Below the pieces are notes generated by a model. That model did no database searches, was not told the DNA's origin, and saw nothing but the letters and a program-made list of their open reading frames with translations. From Arthrobacter sp. CDRTa11 (GTDB lineage: Bacteria; Actinomycetota; Actinomycetes; Actinomycetales; Micrococcaceae), in assembly GCF_026427775.1 (NCBI RefSeq), contig NZ_CP044532.1, forward strand, positions 3,782,001-3,846,000: a DNA stretch of 64,000 bases, read 5' to 3'. Both the position numbers and the translations under genes were made by a program. This document shows positions 41,119-50,235 of this stretch, one piece after another. The first letter of the stretch is position 1, and every line of letters starts with the position of its first letter.

Positions 41119-41383
41119 AGGCTGAAGGTAAACAGGGAAGACGCAAATATCTACGATACGGCAAAACCGTGTACGTGTCTACCCCACATCCGCCGTGATT
41201 GCAAGCACCTATTTCCCGCGCGTGATTTCAGTGTCGCCACAAACTTCAGTGTCCGCCTCAAACTATGTCCGCCTGGGGACCGATGCGGGAATTCAGGGTG
41301 GAGCTGCGGCGTTCTGATAAAGAGGTGATACGGCTCACGGTAGCCTAGGCAATACATCGTTTTTCGGACCGGAAGAGATACCA

Positions 41384-42583
41384 ATGGGCAACTTCGCAGA
41401 CAACACTGACGTTGTCATCCTCGCAGCGGCGCGGACCCCGCAGGGCCGCCTCAACGGGCAACTGGCGAGTTTCACCGCCGTCGAACTCGGTGCGCACGCC
41501 ATCAAGGCGGCCCTGGCAGCAAGCGGTGTGGACGCCGGCCGCGTTGATGCCGTCATCATGGGCCAGGTGCTCCAGGCTGGGGCTGGCCAGAATCCGGCCC
41601 GGCAGAGCGCCATCGGTGCCGGCATCGGCTGGAATGTCCCCACAGTCACCATCAACAAGGTCTGTCTCTCCGGCCTGACAGCCGTGATCGACGCCGCCAG
41701 GATGATTCGCAGCGGCGACGCCACGGTGGTGGTGGCGGGTGGCCAGGAATCCATGACCAGGGCACCGCACCTGCTCCCCGGATCCCGGCAGGGCTGGACG
41801 TATGGTGCGATTCAGGCCCTCGATGTGGCCGCCCATGACGGCCTCACCGACGCCTTCGACGGACAGTCCATGGGCCTGTCCACCGAGACGAAGAACCTGA
41901 CGCTCGGCATTGACCGCACAGCCCAGGACAACGTGGCAGCCCACTCCCACCAGCGCGCTGCCATCGCGTCAAAGAACGGCGTTTTCGACGACGAGATCTC
42001 GCCCATCAGTGTCAAGCAGCGCAAAGGCGACCCCATGCTGGTTTCCACCGACGAGGGCGTGCGGCCTGATACCACTGTGGAATCCCTCGCCGGACTGCGT
42101 GCGGCCTTTGTCAGTGACGGAACCATCACCGCGGGGAACTCCTCTCCCCTGTCCGACGGCGCCTCCGCCCTGGTGCTGACCAGCCGCGCCTTCGCGGAGG
42201 ACAATGGCCTCGAATACCTCGCGGTGGTCGGCAAGCCCGGGCAGGTCGCGGGCCCGGACAACTCGCTTCATTCCCAGCCATCGAACGCCATCAAAAACGC
42301 GCTGGCACGGGCCGGCTGGAGTATGGCAGACCTTGACTTCATCGAAATCAACGAAGCGTTCGGTTCTGTAGCTGTACAGTCCCTCAAAGACCTGGACTAC
42401 CCGCTGGAGCAGTGCAACATCCATGGCGGAGCAATCGCCCTCGGCCACCCGATCGGGGCGTCCGGTGCGCGGCTGGCCCTGCATGCGGCCCATGAACTGA
42501 AACGGCGCGGCAGCGGCAAAGCCGCGGTGTCGCTCTGCGGCGGCGGCGGGCAGGGCGAAGCGCTCCTGCTGTACCGGGATTAA
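41384..42583 (+). CDS. Acetyl-CoA acetyltransferase (thiolase)
   Basis: A biosynthetic or degradative thiolase interconverting acetoacetyl-CoA and two acetyl-CoA. The 399-residue product has the nucleophile Cys94 in INKVCLSGL, VAGGQESMTRAPH, the His in GHPIGASGARLA and the second Cys in SLCGGGGQGEAL, with the conserved IEINEAFGSVAV. No terminal signal is seen, so it is cytoplasmic. Its stop overlaps the ybaK start (TAATG). These two plus-strand genes interrupt the usual rplL-rpoB adjacency. Confidence 0.94.
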   Translation: MGNFADNTDVVILAAARTPQGRLNGQLASFTAVELGAHAIKAALAASGVDAGRVDAVIMGQVLQAGAGQNPARQSAIGAGIGWNVPTVTINKVCLSGLTAVIDAARMIRSGDATVVVAGGQESMTRAPHLLPGSRQGWTYGAIQALDVAAHDGLTDAFDGQSMGLSTETKNLTLGIDRTAQDNVAAHSHQRAAIASKNGVFDDEISPISVKQRKGDPMLVSTDEGVRPDTTVESLAGLRAAFVSDGTITAGNSSPLSDGASALVLTSRAFAEDNGLEYLAVVGKPGQVAGPDNSLHSQPSNAIKNALARAGWSMADLDFIEINEAFGSVAVQSLKDLDYPLEQCNIHGGAIALGHPIGASGARLALHAAHELKRRGSGKAAVSLCGGGGQGEALLLYRD

Positions 42584-43080
42584 TGGTGGGCGAAGCAGCA
42601 ATCCCGGCTGACGGCGTCGGACGCGGGCGTTTCCTCGCAGACGCCCGCGCCCGCGGGCTGGAGGTCCGGCTGGTGGAGCGCCTGGCGGCCAACAGCCTTG
42701 AGGAAGCGGCGCGGATTCTGGGCATCACGCCTGCGGACATCGTGAAGTCCCTGGTGGTCAAGCACAAGGACGGCAGCTTCCTGTTCGCCCTCATTCCCGG
42801 CGACCGGCAGATCTCCTGGCCCAAGCTGAGGAACCTGGTGGGCGTTAACAACCTGTCATTGCCGCCCGCGGACGTGGCACTTGATGCTACCGGGTATGAA
42901 CGCGGCACCATCACCCCGCTGGGCAGCACCACCGCCTGGCCGGTCTATGCGGACGCCGCGATCACAGGCCGGCGGATCTCAATGGGCGCCGGTGAACACG
43001 GCTACAGTGCCTTTGTTGATGCCGACGAACTGACCGCGGCCTTGGGCGCAACCGTCGCCGACATCAGCGAGCCCTCCTGA
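42583..43080 (+). CDS. ybaK: YbaK/EbsC-type aminoacyl-tRNA deacylase
   Basis: Free-standing relatives of the prolyl-tRNA synthetase INS editing domain hydrolyse mischarged tRNA such as Cys-tRNA(Pro). The 165-residue product shows ADIVKSLVVKHKDGSFLFAL (with the conserved Lys), GVNNLSLPPADVAL, YERGTITPLG and RRISMGAGEHGYSAFVDADE. The GxxP-type loop reads GTITPLG. It is translationally coupled to the thiolase. Exact tRNA specificity cannot be read from the sequence. Confidence 0.88.
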   Translation: MVGEAAIPADGVGRGRFLADARARGLEVRLVERLAANSLEEAARILGITPADIVKSLVVKHKDGSFLFALIPGDRQISWPKLRNLVGVNNLSLPPADVALDATGYERGTITPLGSTTAWPVYADAAITGRRISMGAGEHGYSAFVDADELTAALGATVADISEPS

Positions 43081-43093
43081 TCAACCCTGCGAA

Positions 43094-43176
43094 CCCCGAA
43101 GTAGCTCATATTTGACGTCGTGGAAACGCCAGTCGTGAAAACGCCATTTCGCGACGTTAAATGCGACCGAGTTGGG
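43094..43176. repeat. Intergenic palindrome, CCCAACT family (copy 3)
   Basis: An imperfect inverted repeat: left CCGAAGTAGCTCATATTTGA followed by CGTCG, right CGACG, TTAAATGCGACCGAGTTGGG. The centre has further TCGTG(G)AAAACGCC repeats. It lies between the convergent ybaK and rplL genes. Shares outer ends and the TTGACGTCGTG core with copy 2. Confidence 0.7.
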
Positions 43177-43204
43177 CCGGGGACCCAGTTGGGCCGGGAA
43201 CGCA

Positions 43205-43238
43205 GAAAGCCCCGCCCACCGGAGTGGACGGGGCTTTC
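43205..43238 (-). terminator. Intrinsic terminator after rplL
   Basis: GAAAGCCCCGCCCAC pairs with GTGGACGGGGCTTTC (one mismatch) around a 4-base loop, 17 bases past the rplL stop on the minus strand. It could also act for the convergent ybaK. Confidence 0.85.
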
Positions 43239-43254
43239 GTGAAGAAGGCGTGTG

Positions 43255-43632
43255 TTACTTGAGGGTAACGCGTGCGCCGGCTTCTTCGAGCTGTGCGATA
43301 GCCTTCTCGGCAGCTTCCTTGGTGACACCCTCGAGGACAGCCTTGGGAGCGCTGTCGACCAGGTCCTTTGCTTCCTTCAGGCCCAGGGAAGTGATGGCAC
43401 GAACTTCCTTGATCACTGCGATCTTCTTGTCGCCGGCAGCTTCGAGGATGACGTCGAATTCGGTCTTCTCTTCAGCTTCCTCAGCGGCGCCGCCACCGGC
43501 GGGGCCAGCAACAGCAACAGCAGCTGCGGTAACTTCGAAGGTCTCTTCGAAGAGCTTGACGAACTCGGAGAGCTCGATGATGGTCAGTTCCTTGAAAGCT
43601 TCAATGAGCTCTTCGTTGGTGAGCTTCGCCAT
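43255..43632 (-). CDS. rplL: 50S ribosomal protein L7/L12
   Basis: The multimeric stalk protein that recruits translational GTPases. The 125-residue product starts [20 protein letters not shown], has the Ala/Gly-rich hinge ([20 protein letters not shown]) and the C-terminal domain [20 protein letters not shown] with the factor-binding helix. A frame extension upstream is not conserved. It follows rplJ by 75 bases. Confidence 0.98.
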   Translation of the reverse strand: MAKLTNEELIEAFKELTIIELSEFVKLFEETFEVTAAAVAVAGPAGGGAAEEAEEKTEFDVILEAAGDKKIAVIKEVRAITSLGLKEAKDLVDSAPKAVLEGVTKEAAEKAIAQLEEAGARVTLK

Positions 43633-43707
43633 GGTTGGCGTCCTTCCTATAGTGGTGTTCAGCGGCACATGGCCGTGCCTCACACCGAGTCTGGTGGGTA
43701 AAGAGAG

Positions 43708-44328
43708 TTAGTTCTCTTCGGCTGCTGCGGCGGGGGCTTCTGCCTCTGCTGCTGCATCTGCTGCGGGAGCTTCAGCCGGAGCTTCTGCTTCAGCGGCGGG
43801 GGCTTCGTCAGCGGCGGGAGCTTCAGCAACTGCCGGAGCGCCACCCTCTTCTTCAAGCTTGAGGCGCAGTGCGTCAATGGTGCGTGCAGCGGCGGCAGCA
43901 GGAGCCTTGAGGACACCTGCAACCCGTGCGAGCTGCAGCTCACGGGACTCGAGCGCTGCCAGTGCGATGACTTCGCTGGCGTTCAATGCCTTGCCTTCGA
44001 AGTAACCGGTCTTGATGACCAGCTGCTTGTTGGCCTTGGCAAAATCCGTCAGGCTCTTGGCAGCCGCAACCGCGTCACCCTTGATGAACGCGATTGCAGT
44101 GGGGCCGGAGAGCTGGTCGTTGAATGCTTCAACGCCGGCTTCCTTGGCTGCAATGGCGGTCAGGGTGTTCTTGACGACCGAGAACTTGGTCTCCTGGCCG
44201 AGAGAAACACGCAGCTGCTTGAGCTGTGCAACAGTGAGCCCGCGGTATTCGGTCAGGACAGCGGCGTTCGATTCCTTGAAATCGTTAGTGATCTCAGCTA
44301 CTGCTGAAACCTTGGTAGGCGTTGCCAT
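43708..44328 (-). CDS. rplJ: 50S ribosomal protein L10 with long Ala/Glu-rich tail
   Basis: The stalk base that anchors L7/L12. The core runs from MATPTKVSAVAEITNDFKES through NAAVLTEYRGLTVAQLKQLR to the helix LARVAGVLKAPAAAAARTID. After about residue 165, a low-complexity tail of some 40 residues (repeats of EAPA and AAAEAEAPA) extends the protein to 206 residues, against about 165-175 usually. The tail follows the L12-binding helix, which is unusual. ATG 44328 is the conserved start; the leader carries an attenuator-like hairpin. Confidence 0.97.
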   Translation of the reverse strand: MATPTKVSAVAEITNDFKESNAAVLTEYRGLTVAQLKQLRVSLGQETKFSVVKNTLTAIAAKEAGVEAFNDQLSGPTAIAFIKGDAVAAAKSLTDFAKANKQLVIKTGYFEGKALNASEVIALAALESRELQLARVAGVLKAPAAAAARTIDALRLKLEEEGGAPAVAEAPAADEAPAAEAEAPAEAPAADAAAEAEAPAAAAEEN

Positions 44329-44633
44329 AACCCTCCTTCCGGGGATAGTGCCGGTATTCGACGGTCCCCGCTCAAGGTGAGCTAAAACTAAAAGCGCCCC
44401 GCGCAGATGCACGGGGCTTGGCTCAACACAGTATTACTGCGGAGCTTTGCTTCGTTCACCTGCGTTGGCCGCCCTATGTTCAGGGTCCTTCGTCCAGAAA
44501 GCCACTTGACCTCCCGCGCACAACTGCAGAGTTGAGCTGCGTTCAGGAGAGTGGATTTCCAACAACCGACGGTCTTTGGTAGTTCAAGCTTACGGGACCG
44601 GCCGTCCCTCTACCAAATCGGCCAACCCGGGCC
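44329..44633 (-). promoter_or_regulatory. rplJL leader region
   Basis: About 305 bases with no gene precede rplJ. In bacteria this leader usually binds the L10(L12) complex for autogenous control. An attenuator-like hairpin lies 68 bases before rplJ (44396-44417). The upstream part (44440-44620) has several short GC-rich stem candidates, but I could not assign a full L10-leader fold by eye. Confidence 0.5.
44396..44417 (-). terminator. Attenuator-like hairpin upstream of rplJ
   Basis: GCCCCGCGC pairs with GCACGGGGC with one mismatch, with a short loop, followed on the minus strand by GCTTTTAGTTTTAG. The stem plus T-rich tract has the form of an intrinsic terminator inside the rplJ leader, consistent with attenuation control. 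Confidence 0.55.
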
Positions 44634-45764
44634 TCAGCTGTTACTGGCCCCGACGTGGGGCAACTCCTTCTGCCAGATCCCCGTCACGCCCGCGGTGGTG
44701 AAGCCCAACTGCTTATTCACGGTCAGGAGGTACCTGTTCTCCGGCGCGTTCCAGGTGTAGATGACGCGTGCGTCAGGGAACTGCTCGGTAAGCCGTTCCA
44801 TATTGGCCACCTTGATCAGCAACCCCAGCTTGTTCCCGCGGTGCTCCTGCAGCACCAGGGTGTCGTCCTGGAACACCACGTCGGCCCGGTGTGCGAGGAC
44901 GCTGATGGTGGTAAGGCCTACCAGCGCTCCGCTGGCCAGATGCTCAACGGCCGTCACCACCGTCCGGCGCCCCTGCGCGATGGTGGCCTCCTCCGCTTCA
45001 CGGAGGATATCGCCGTCGAACACCATGTCCTGCTCTACAGGCGTCTCCAACGACGGGTCGACGTCGGCGCCCGCCTGGTTCTCCAGGGTGGCCACCGCTT
45101 CCAGCCACTGGTCCGGGCAGCGGTCAGTCCAATGGTGCAGCCGGTAGCGGCCGTGGTTCGCTTCATCGGCTTCCGCCTGTAGATCCGCGACAAGTTTTGT
45201 ATCCAGCGGAAGGGCGCATGAACTGAACTGCTCGATGTGCTGGAGCGTATATCCCGTCTTGCGGGCAAATTCGACCTCCCGGCTGTCCAGCGGCACAAAG
45301 CCTTGGCCGGAGCCAGGAACCAGCTGCGCTTCCTCGAACTCATGAAGTGATGCCCCGGGGTGGTTGGTGTCAACCAAAATCATGGTGCGGCCCTCGCCGC
45401 GTGCCATCTGTTCCGCCGCCAGAAGCAATTTCCGGCCCACGCCCTGACGCTGGAATTCGGGCAGGATGTCCAGTGTGAATTCCGCGAGTTCCAGGTTGTC
45501 TGTCATCGGAAGGGCAATATCCACCGTCCCCACGATGTCACTGCCCACCTTTGCCACCAGGATGATCTGCCGTTCGTACGGGTCAGCCAGTTCGAGAAGC
45601 TTCTCAAGCGGCGCATAGGCCAGGTCATCACTCCCCCAGGTCTGCATCCGTACCTTGCGCCCCACTTCGACGGCGGCGAGGAAGTCCGCGGCGTCCGGTG
45701 CGTCCAGTGATTCCGGGATCCAAAGCTGCTCGATCTGTACGTTTTTTGCCATAAGGGGCATCAT
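44634..45764 (-). CDS. Bi-domain GNAT N-acetyltransferase (paralogue 1)
   Basis: About 376 residues with two GNAT-like halves. The first carries the acetyl-CoA-binding A motif ILPEFQRQGVGRKLLLAAEQ. The second half has VLQEHRGNKLGLLIKVANM, and ends NRYLLTVNKQLGFTTAGVTG. The upstream neighbour is clearly paralogous (compare NQHMLAINISLGFKPDGYEG). ATG 45764 overlaps the neighbour's TGA (ATGA). Substrate unknown. The pair is inserted between rplA and rplJ, which are usually adjacent. Confidence 0.85.
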   Translation of the reverse strand: MMPLMAKNVQIEQLWIPESLDAPDAADFLAAVEVGRKVRMQTWGSDDLAYAPLEKLLELADPYERQIILVAKVGSDIVGTVDIALPMTDNLELAEFTLDILPEFQRQGVGRKLLLAAEQMARGEGRTMILVDTNHPGASLHEFEEAQLVPGSGQGFVPLDSREVEFARKTGYTLQHIEQFSSCALPLDTKLVADLQAEADEANHGRYRLHHWTDRCPDQWLEAVATLENQAGADVDPSLETPVEQDMVFDGDILREAEEATIAQGRRTVVTAVEHLASGALVGLTTISVLAHRADVVFQDDTLVLQEHRGNKLGLLIKVANMERLTEQFPDARVIYTWNAPENRYLLTVNKQLGFTTAGVTGIWQKELPHVGASNS

Positions 45765-46897
45765 CCCAGCCGTTTCTGCCACTCACCTTCATAGCCGTCA
45801 GGCTTGAATCCAAGCGAAATATTTATCGCCAGCATATGCTGGTTTTCGCTGGCGTTCCATGTAAGAACCGACTTCGCCGCAGGCCACCGGCGCTGGGCCC
45901 TGCGGAGATTGGCGATCTTGATCATCATTCCCAGGCGGTGCCCCCGGTGTGCCCCGGATACCAGCGTGTCCTGCTGGGAAATGGTGGCAGGGACACCGGG
46001 ACGCCAGTTCAGTACCGTGTAGGCAACCAATTCTCCGGTGGGGCGGTGCAGGGCCGCGGTGACTGCTGACTGCACACCGGTGCCGATCAGGGCCCGCTCA
46101 TCCTCCCTGACCCGCGCCGAGTCCCAATTCTCGCCCTCCCAGTCGAGCCCGGCGATGGGAACATCTGTACTCATCGTGGCTTTGAGGAGGGCATGGCCGT
46201 TCACCAGTTCCTCAGGGCAACTGTCATCCCACCCGATAATGTCGTATTGCCCCGCCAGGGCACCGGCTTCGGTCTCCAGCCGGGCGAGCAGATGCGGCGG
46301 CACGGGAAGTGTAAGGCGGCTGGACCGCTCCACCTGCTCCAGCTCATATCCGGCAGCAACGGCAAACGCTACGGCAGGTTCATCAAGCGGCAGGGCGCCC
46401 GCCCCGGACTTGGCCGGGACCGCGGCTCCGCCCACGGCCATGGGTGGAACCTCGTGGTAACCATAAAGGGACGTTCTGCCCCGTTCCCTGGCAAGCCCTT
46501 CGGCATGCTCCAGCAGTGCCCTGCCCAGGCCCTGGCGTCGTTGGGCGGGAGCAATGAGGACATCGATGCCGGCGGTATGGGTGTTCTCATGCAATGAAAG
46601 CTCCATGGTGCACATCCCGATGACCTCCCCGTCCAGCCTGGCGAGGTAGACATGCCGCTCCTCGTAACGGTTGCCGCGCCAATACTCAACCGCCTCCGGG
46701 AGGGTGGGGCACCGGTCCAGGTTGCCCCAGAGGGAGAGTTCGTGCTGCTGACGCAGGGCATGGCAGACCAGGAGCTCCTGCGGTAGTTCTTTTACGTCGG
46801 ATGCGGCTCCACTGCCGTCCGGCGGAGGGACGTCAACAGCGGAGATCTCCAGCTCAGCATGTCCTCGTGCAGATGCATCCGGGTCCGGTTCAGCCAT
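45761..46897 (-). CDS. Bi-domain GNAT N-acetyltransferase (paralogue 2)
   Basis: A 378-residue tandem GNAT protein. The first domain A motif is LIAPAQRRQGLGRALLEHAE; the second has SGAHRGHRLGMMIKIANLRR. The C-terminal VLTWNASENQHMLAINISLG aligns with the downstream paralogue. A GGAGGA almost touches the ATG at 46897. Such tandem GNAT proteins are common in actinobacteria and often lack known substrates; small molecule or antibiotic acetylation is possible but unsupported here. Confidence 0.85.
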   Translation of the reverse strand: MAEPDPDASARGHAELEISAVDVPPPDGSGAASDVKELPQELLVCHALRQQHELSLWGNLDRCPTLPEAVEYWRGNRYEERHVYLARLDGEVIGMCTMELSLHENTHTAGIDVLIAPAQRRQGLGRALLEHAEGLARERGRTSLYGYHEVPPMAVGGAAVPAKSGAGALPLDEPAVAFAVAAGYELEQVERSSRLTLPVPPHLLARLETEAGALAGQYDIIGWDDSCPEELVNGHALLKATMSTDVPIAGLDWEGENWDSARVREDERALIGTGVQSAVTAALHRPTGELVAYTVLNWRPGVPATISQQDTLVSGAHRGHRLGMMIKIANLRRAQRRWPAAKSVLTWNASENQHMLAINISLGFKPDGYEGEWQKRLG

Positions 46898-46944
46898 TCC
46901 TCCAGCTTAAGCAGGAAACCGCCAGGAGCAGGCGCTTAAAACAG

Positions 46945-46976
46945 GAAACCGCCCGGCGCAGGCGCCGGGCGGTTTC
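46945..46976 (-). terminator. Intrinsic terminator after rplA
   Basis: A perfect 15-bp stem (GAAACCGCCCGGCGC) with a 2-base centre lies 42 bases past the rplA stop. An imperfect direct copy of its left half occurs at 46912-46935. It separates rplKA from the GNAT pair. Confidence 0.8.
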
Positions 46977-47018
46977 TTACGCGGCGGACGAATCCGCTGC
47001 GAAGTTTCAACCGAAGGA

Positions 47019-47726
47019 TTAGACCTCGGTCAGAACCTTGGTGACGTTGGGGTCAACGGAAATGCCGGGACCGAACGTGGTGGCCACAGTGGCCTTCTGG
47101 ATGTAGCGACCCTTGGAAGCGGACGGCTTCAGGCGAAGGACCTCTTCCAGAGCTGCGGCGTAGTTCTCGGCCAGCTTGACGGCGTCGAAGGAAACCTTGC
47201 CAATGATGAAGTGCAGGTTGGAGTGCTTGTCGACGCGGAAGTCGATCTTGCCACCCTTGATGTCGTTGACAGCCTTGGCGACATCTGCCGTAACGGTGCC
47301 GGTCTTCGGGTTCGGCATCAGGTTACGGGGACCCAGTACCTTACCCAGACGGCCAACCTTGCCCATGAGGTCAGGGGTGGCTACGGCTGCGTCGAAGTCG
47401 GTCCAGCCGCCGGCGATCTTTTCGATCAGGTCATCGGAACCAACGAAGTCGGCGCCTGCAGCAATTGCTGCTTCAGCCTTGTCACCGGTTGCGAAAACGA
47501 GAACGCGGGAGACCTTGCCGGTGCCGTGGGGCAGGTTGACCGTGCCGCGGACCATCTGGTCGGCCTTACGGGGGTCAACGCCCAGGCGGAAAGCCACCTC
47601 AACGGTTGCATCGAACTTGGACGGGTTGGTGTCCTTGGCGAGCGTTACTGCCTCGAACGGCGCGTAGAACTTCTCCGCGTCGATCTTGGCGGCTGCTGCC
47701 TCATATGCTTTGCTGCGCTTTGCCAT
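47019..47726 (-). CDS. rplA: 50S ribosomal protein L1
   Basis: The L1-stalk protein and, in E. coli, the repressor of the rplKA mRNA. The 235-residue product contains [60 protein letters not shown] and [15 protein letters not shown]. Full length. A 282-base gap separates it from rplK, longer than the usual few bases. Confidence 0.98.
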   Translation of the reverse strand: MAKRSKAYEAAAAKIDAEKFYAPFEAVTLAKDTNPSKFDATVEVAFRLGVDPRKADQMVRGTVNLPHGTGKVSRVLVFATGDKAEAAIAAGADFVGSDDLIEKIAGGWTDFDAAVATPDLMGKVGRLGKVLGPRNLMPNPKTGTVTADVAKAVNDIKGGKIDFRVDKHSNLHFIIGKVSFDAVKLAENYAAALEEVLRLKPSASKGRYIQKATVATTFGPGISVDPNVTKVLTEV

Positions 47727-48008
47727 GCTGCTTATTTCTCCTTGTGCAGTTGTGGTCTGCGGACCGCGCTGGGCCCTGCCACAGTCGGTGTTCCGGTTCG
47801 ATTACCGGCCCGGATGCCCGACATTTCAATTTTCAGTGGTGCCGGATTCCCGGCGGGTGCCGCCCGCCGTCGTGATCGGTTTCCCGAACCCAACGTCCTG
47901 GCAGCGGAAGGGATTACCCTTCGGCGGTATCTTTTTGTCGAAAGCCTGCGGTACTCACTTCCGGCGAGTGCTTCGTTCCTCAGCCCTCACCGTCCGTTCA
48001 TTCCTCGA

Positions 48009-48437
48009 CTATTCGACGGTGATGCCCATGGAGCGGGCGGTGCCGGCGATGATCTTCGCTGCGCCTTCGAGGCTGGTGGCGTTGAGGTCTTCCATCTTGG
48101 TGGTGGCGATCTCGTTAACCTGGGCCTGGGTCAGCTTGGCAACCTTGACGGTGTGCGGCGTGGGTGAACCCTTGGCGACGCCTGCAGCCTTTTTGATGAG
48201 CTCTGCAGCCGGCGGGGTCTTGGTAATGAACGTGAATGAACGGTCTTCGTAAACCGTGATCTCCACGGGGATGACGTTTCCGCGCTGGGCTTCTGTGGCA
48301 GCGTTGTACGCCTTGCAGAATTCCATGATGTTGACACCGTGCTGGCCAAGCGCAGGACCAATCGGCGGAGCCGGGTTAGCGGCACCTGCCTGGATCTGCA
48401 GCTTGATGAGGCCGGTGACCTTCTTCTTGGGAGCCAA
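48009..48437 (-). CDS. rplK: 50S ribosomal protein L11
   Basis: L11 forms the GTPase-associated centre and the thiostrepton site. The 142-residue product contains [40 protein letters not shown] and [20 protein letters not shown]. The start is TTG 48437 with AAGGA upstream. Full length. It follows nusG after 127 bases. Confidence 0.97.
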   Translation of the reverse strand: MAPKKKVTGLIKLQIQAGAANPAPPIGPALGQHGVNIMEFCKAYNAATEAQRGNVIPVEITVYEDRSFTFITKTPPAAELIKKAAGVAKGSPTPHTVKVAKLTQAQVNEIATTKMEDLNATSLEGAAKIIAGTARSMGITVE

Positions 48438-48564
48438 TGTAGGGTCCTTCTCTCAAATGCGTCCTGGGACACAGGAGCGTGCCTCAGGTTTTTGGCCGCC
48501 ATGGCGAGGCGGCCGGCCGTTCCGGTGCTGCTAAGCGGGCAGTGCCGGAACGAATTCTTGGGTG

Positions 48565-49407
48565 CTAGATCTTGGTGACCTGGTTGAACGCCAGCGTGAC
48601 CGGCGTTTCGCGCTCAAAGATGGAGACCAGCACCACGAGGGTCTGGGATTCCACCTTGATTTCGGAGATCGTGGCCGGGAGGGTCTCGAACGGACCTTCC
48701 TTGACGATGACGGACTCGCCAACTTCGAAGTCAACGTCAACAGGCGCTGCAGCGTGCTTGACGGGCTTGCCCTTCTCGGCCTGCTCTTCTTCGAAGACCG
48801 GGGCGAGCATGGAGAAGACCTCGTCCAGGCGCAGTGGTACCGGGTTGTGGGCGTTGCCCACGAAGCCGGTGACGCCGGGCGTGTGGCGGACGGCGCCCCA
48901 GGAGGCATCCGTCAGGTCCATCCGGACCAGGACGTAGCCGGGGATGCGGACGCGGTTGATGACCTTGCGCTGGGCGTTCTTGATCTCAACGACTTCTTCC
49001 ATGGGCACCTGGATTTCGAAGATGTAATCTTCCATGTCCAGGGTCTGGATGCGGGTCTCAAGGTTCGCCTTCACGCGGTTCTCGTAACCGGCGTAGGAGT
49101 GGATGACGTACCAGTCACCCTCCTGGCGGCGCAGCTTGGCCTTGAATTCCTCGGCGGGGTCCACCTCTGCCTTCGCGGCCGCGGCGGCGAGGGCATCTGC
49201 CTCGTCAGACTCGTCGTCGGAGTCTTCGCCTTCTACGTCTGTCTCTGAAGCGTCAGAGTCGTCGTCGGAATCGTCAGCGTCGTCAGAATCGGCGAAGTCG
49301 GATTCGGACGCAGCGGACTCAACCTCAGACTCTTCACCGGCTTCTGCCGTGACGTCCGTGGACTCTTCCAGCTCAGTCTCGGTTACCTCGAGCTCCTGCT
49401 CAGACAC
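48565..49407 (-). CDS. nusG: Transcription termination/antitermination factor NusG with acidic N-terminal extension
   Basis: It binds RNA polymerase to modulate elongation and couple it to Rho or ribosomes. The NGN domain starts near residue 97 ([20 protein letters not shown]) and includes [20 protein letters not shown]; the C-terminal KOW domain is [20 protein letters not shown]. The first 90 residues are very acidic (runs of Asp/Glu/Ser such as [18 protein letters not shown]). GTG 49407 is preferred over ATG 49437 because AGGAG lies six bases upstream of it. At 280 residues it is about 100 longer than E. coli NusG. Adjacent to secE as usual. Confidence 0.97.
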   Translation of the reverse strand: MSEQELEVTETELEESTDVTAEAGEESEVESAASESDFADSDDADDSDDDSDASETDVEGEDSDDESDEADALAAAAAKAEVDPAEEFKAKLRRQEGDWYVIHSYAGYENRVKANLETRIQTLDMEDYIFEIQVPMEEVVEIKNAQRKVINRVRIPGYVLVRMDLTDASWGAVRHTPGVTGFVGNAHNPVPLRLDEVFSMLAPVFEEEQAEKGKPVKHAAAPVDVDFEVGESVIVKEGPFETLPATISEIKVESQTLVVLVSIFERETPVTLAFNQVTKI

Positions 49408-49523
49408 TTGGTCTCCTGCTTCCTCATTGCCTAACATGCCTATTTAAATGGCTCAATTCCGCACACTGACGTGGATTCCCTCCGGGTTACCGGACGCACC
49501 ACGCAGCCTGCGGACAATTCGCC

Positions 49524-49793
49524 TTAGCGGTCCCAGGGAGCGATCCCGCCAAAGACCCAGCCGACCGCCGATCCAAAACCGAGATCCAGCAGGCTGACGA
49601 TGACCATCATGATGGCCACGAACACCAGCACAACGGCCGTGTAGTTGATCAGTTCCTTGCGGGTGGGTGCAACAACTTTCTTCAGTTCGCCGATGACCTG
49701 GCGGACAAAGAGTGCAATGCGAGCGAAGAAGTTCACCTTGGCGGCCTTCTTAGCCGGGCGGCCTTTGGAGCTGCTGGCAGCTGTTTCGGTCAC
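49524..49793 (-). CDS. secE: Preprotein translocase subunit SecE
   Basis: The 89-residue product has a basic/Ser-rich N-terminus, the conserved amphipathic helix RQVIGELKKVVAPTRKEL and one C-terminal membrane helix (NYTAVVLVFVAIMMVIVSLL). The start is GTG 49793 with GAGGA six bases upstream. It pairs with SecY (10381-11691). The gene order tRNA-Trp, secE, nusG, rplK is typical of bacteria. Confidence 0.96.
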   Translation of the reverse strand: MTETAASSSKGRPAKKAAKVNFFARIALFVRQVIGELKKVVAPTRKELINYTAVVLVFVAIMMVIVSLLDLGFGSAVGWVFGGIAPWDR

Positions 49794-49889
49794 CTGGTCC
49801 TCACTCGTCTATGCAATGTTGGATTACCAGGTCCTGATCAGAACCATGGTTGCTGCGCGTGTTCCGGCTTTTCGCCGGAACCGCTTGCG

Positions 49890-49962
49890 CAGGGCAGACA
49901 GGACTCGAACCTGCAACCTGCGGTTTTGGAGACCGCTGCGCTACCAATTGCGCCACTACCCT
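49890..49962 (-). tRNA. tRNA-Trp (anticodon CCA)
   Basis: A 73-base cloverleaf is visible: acceptor AGGGTAG pairs with CTGCCCT, the D arm contains GCGCAATTGGTAGCGC, the anticodon loop is CTCCAAA, and the T arm is GCAGG-TTCGAGT-CCTGT. The anticodon CCA specifies tryptophan. The discriminator is G and CCA is not encoded. Its position upstream of secE is conserved among actinobacteria. Confidence 0.97.
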
Positions 49963-50235
49963 ATGGATCGAAAAACCGCATCCTGTACGAACTTGCCAGT
50001 TTCCACTGGGGCGCACGCCATCATCCGTGTTTTCAACACCGGAGAACCAGTCTACGCAACAACTTCGCGTTCGTCGAACCAGCCTCGTTCCGGGCCCTTC
50101 GCGGTGCCTGCATGCTGAACTGACATCCAGTCATATCCATGCCGGCAACCCGAACGATCCGGTGAACAGCATAGAGTAGGTCACGTCGAATTCCACCATT
50201 CAGCCTTCGGGCTGCAAGCGAAGAACGGACCCGCC

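Larger units (their letters stand above)
40938..41383. other. Divergent intergenic region between rpoB and thiolase
   Basis: About 446 bases without a supported gene. It should contain the rpoB promoter (minus) and the thiolase promoter (plus). Two CCGCTATATGA motifs, 82 bases apart, are the most distinctive elements. I see no confident canonical -35/-10 pair on either strand. Confidence 0.6.

Noticed and set aside
46911..46976. Tandem direct repeat near the rplA terminator as a regulatory array
   Set aside because: Only one imperfect copy of the left terminator arm is repeated; more likely local duplication than a regulator array.
47727..48008. Possible small gene between rplK and rplA
   Set aside because: No start with a ribosome-binding site and no coherent protein; only a weak GC hairpin near 47850-47875.
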